DNA from: Thermoplasmata archaeon
Lineage (GTDB): Archaea > Thermoplasmatota > Thermoplasmata > SG8-5 > JAGLSY01
Assembly: GCA_023135545.1 (NCBI GenBank)
Contig: JAGLSY010000104.1
Span: 1-7,356, forward strand
Direction: 5' to 3'
Length of the DNA: 7,356 bases
The stretch's first letter is position 1. Each line of letters begins with the position of its first letter. Both the position numbers and the translations under genes were made by a program. Of this stretch, positions 7,184 through 7,356 are shown piece after piece. The notes beneath the pieces are model-generated. The model searched no databases, was not told where the DNA came from, and saw only the letters and a list, made by a program, of their open reading frames with translations.

Positions 7184-7356
7184 TTGTAATCTCCAGCAAC
7201 ATAAATCCATATGGATTTCCGTGTCCGCTGTAAGTAGTGACTATATTTATATTTTATTGGAATCTATCATAGTCAATGTTAGATGACTTATAACTGTTCA
7301 TGATATAAAAGCAGACTTGTACACTTTTTTGTGTAATATAAATTCTTTTTGGTACA
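7184..7356 (-). promoter_or_regulatory. AT-rich upstream region with several archaeal TATA-like boxes
   Basis: No gene is visible here. On the minus strand three candidate boxes appear. The proximal one is ATATAAATATA (7242-7252), which would place transcription near 7222-7224 and give a leader of about 55 bases. The middle one is TTTTATATC (7302-7310). The distal one is TTTATATT (7335-7342), preceded by the purine tract AAAAAGAA (7343-7350), which resembles a BRE. The distal box matches the archaeal consensus best, while the proximal one gives the most usual leader length. AT-rich DNA makes chance matches likely. On the plus strand GATATAAAAG (7302-7311) could serve a divergent gene beyond the right edge. 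Confidence 0.45.
7203..7218. promoter_or_regulatory. Perfect 16-bp palindrome upstream of the operon, possible operator
   Basis: AAATCCATATGGATTT is identical to its own reverse complement. It lies 36-51 bases before the binding-protein start codon and just downstream of the place where a transcript from the nearest TATA-like box would begin. A symmetric site there could bind a dimeric regulator. It has no loop, so a stable RNA hairpin is less likely. Confidence 0.45.

Noticed and set aside
7184..7356. Search for a tRNA, riboswitch or small protein gene in the upstream region
   Set aside because: The stretch is AT-rich with stops in all frames and shows no cloverleaf or riboswitch-like conserved core. 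Only promoter-like boxes and short inverted repeats are visible.
1..7356. CRISPR arrays, insertion sequences or tandem DNA repeats
   Set aside because: No regularly spaced direct repeats, transposase frames or terminal inverted repeats were seen. The blade and Ig-like repeats exist at protein level only.

Overview
The window holds one minus-strand operon, read from right to left. It encodes a peptide/oligopeptide (Dpp/Opp-type) ABC importer: a secreted, membrane-anchored solute-binding protein (4378-7167), a DppB-type permease (2336-4306), a DppC-type permease (25-2322), and the first six codons of a gene that is probably the DppD-type ATPase (1-20, continuing off the left edge). The 190 bases at the right edge are an AT-rich promoter/leader region. 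Long plus-strand frames are antisense shadows of these genes.

The organism is most likely an archaeon, perhaps a Thermoplasmatota or other Euryarchaeota lineage. This is inferred from four things: TATA-like boxes preceded by purine-rich tracts upstream of the first gene, a binding protein with a cleavable signal but no lipobox and a C-terminal hydrophobic anchor with a basic tail, arginine encoded often by AGG/AGA, and Ig-like modules on surface parts. Shine-Dalgarno sites are strong throughout. The lineage call is tentative.

The unusual point is architecture. Both permeases carry very large insertions at the same topological place, the external loop just after the first membrane helix. DppB (656 aa, about twice the usual size) has about 325 residues of Ig/fibronectin-like beta sandwiches there. 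DppC (765 aa, usual about 280-320) has about 490 residues that read as a 7-8-bladed PQQ/WD-like beta-propeller. The binding protein (929 aa, usual about 520-600) adds two Ig-like domains and a membrane anchor. All ten N-glycosylation sequons of the two permeases fall inside the two insertions and none in the membrane cores, which agrees with an external location. The core parts keep their family motifs (EAA loops, the GTDxxGRD box, the DPR tail), so the importer looks functional and carries an extracytoplasmic superstructure of about 1,000 added residues.

Regulatory layout: promoter candidates and a perfect 16-bp palindrome lie upstream of the binding-protein gene. A hairpin followed by a T-rich tract sits exactly at the binding-protein stop codon and could lower readthrough into the permease genes. 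The permease and ATPase genes are tightly packed, with each Shine-Dalgarno at or overlapping the preceding stop.
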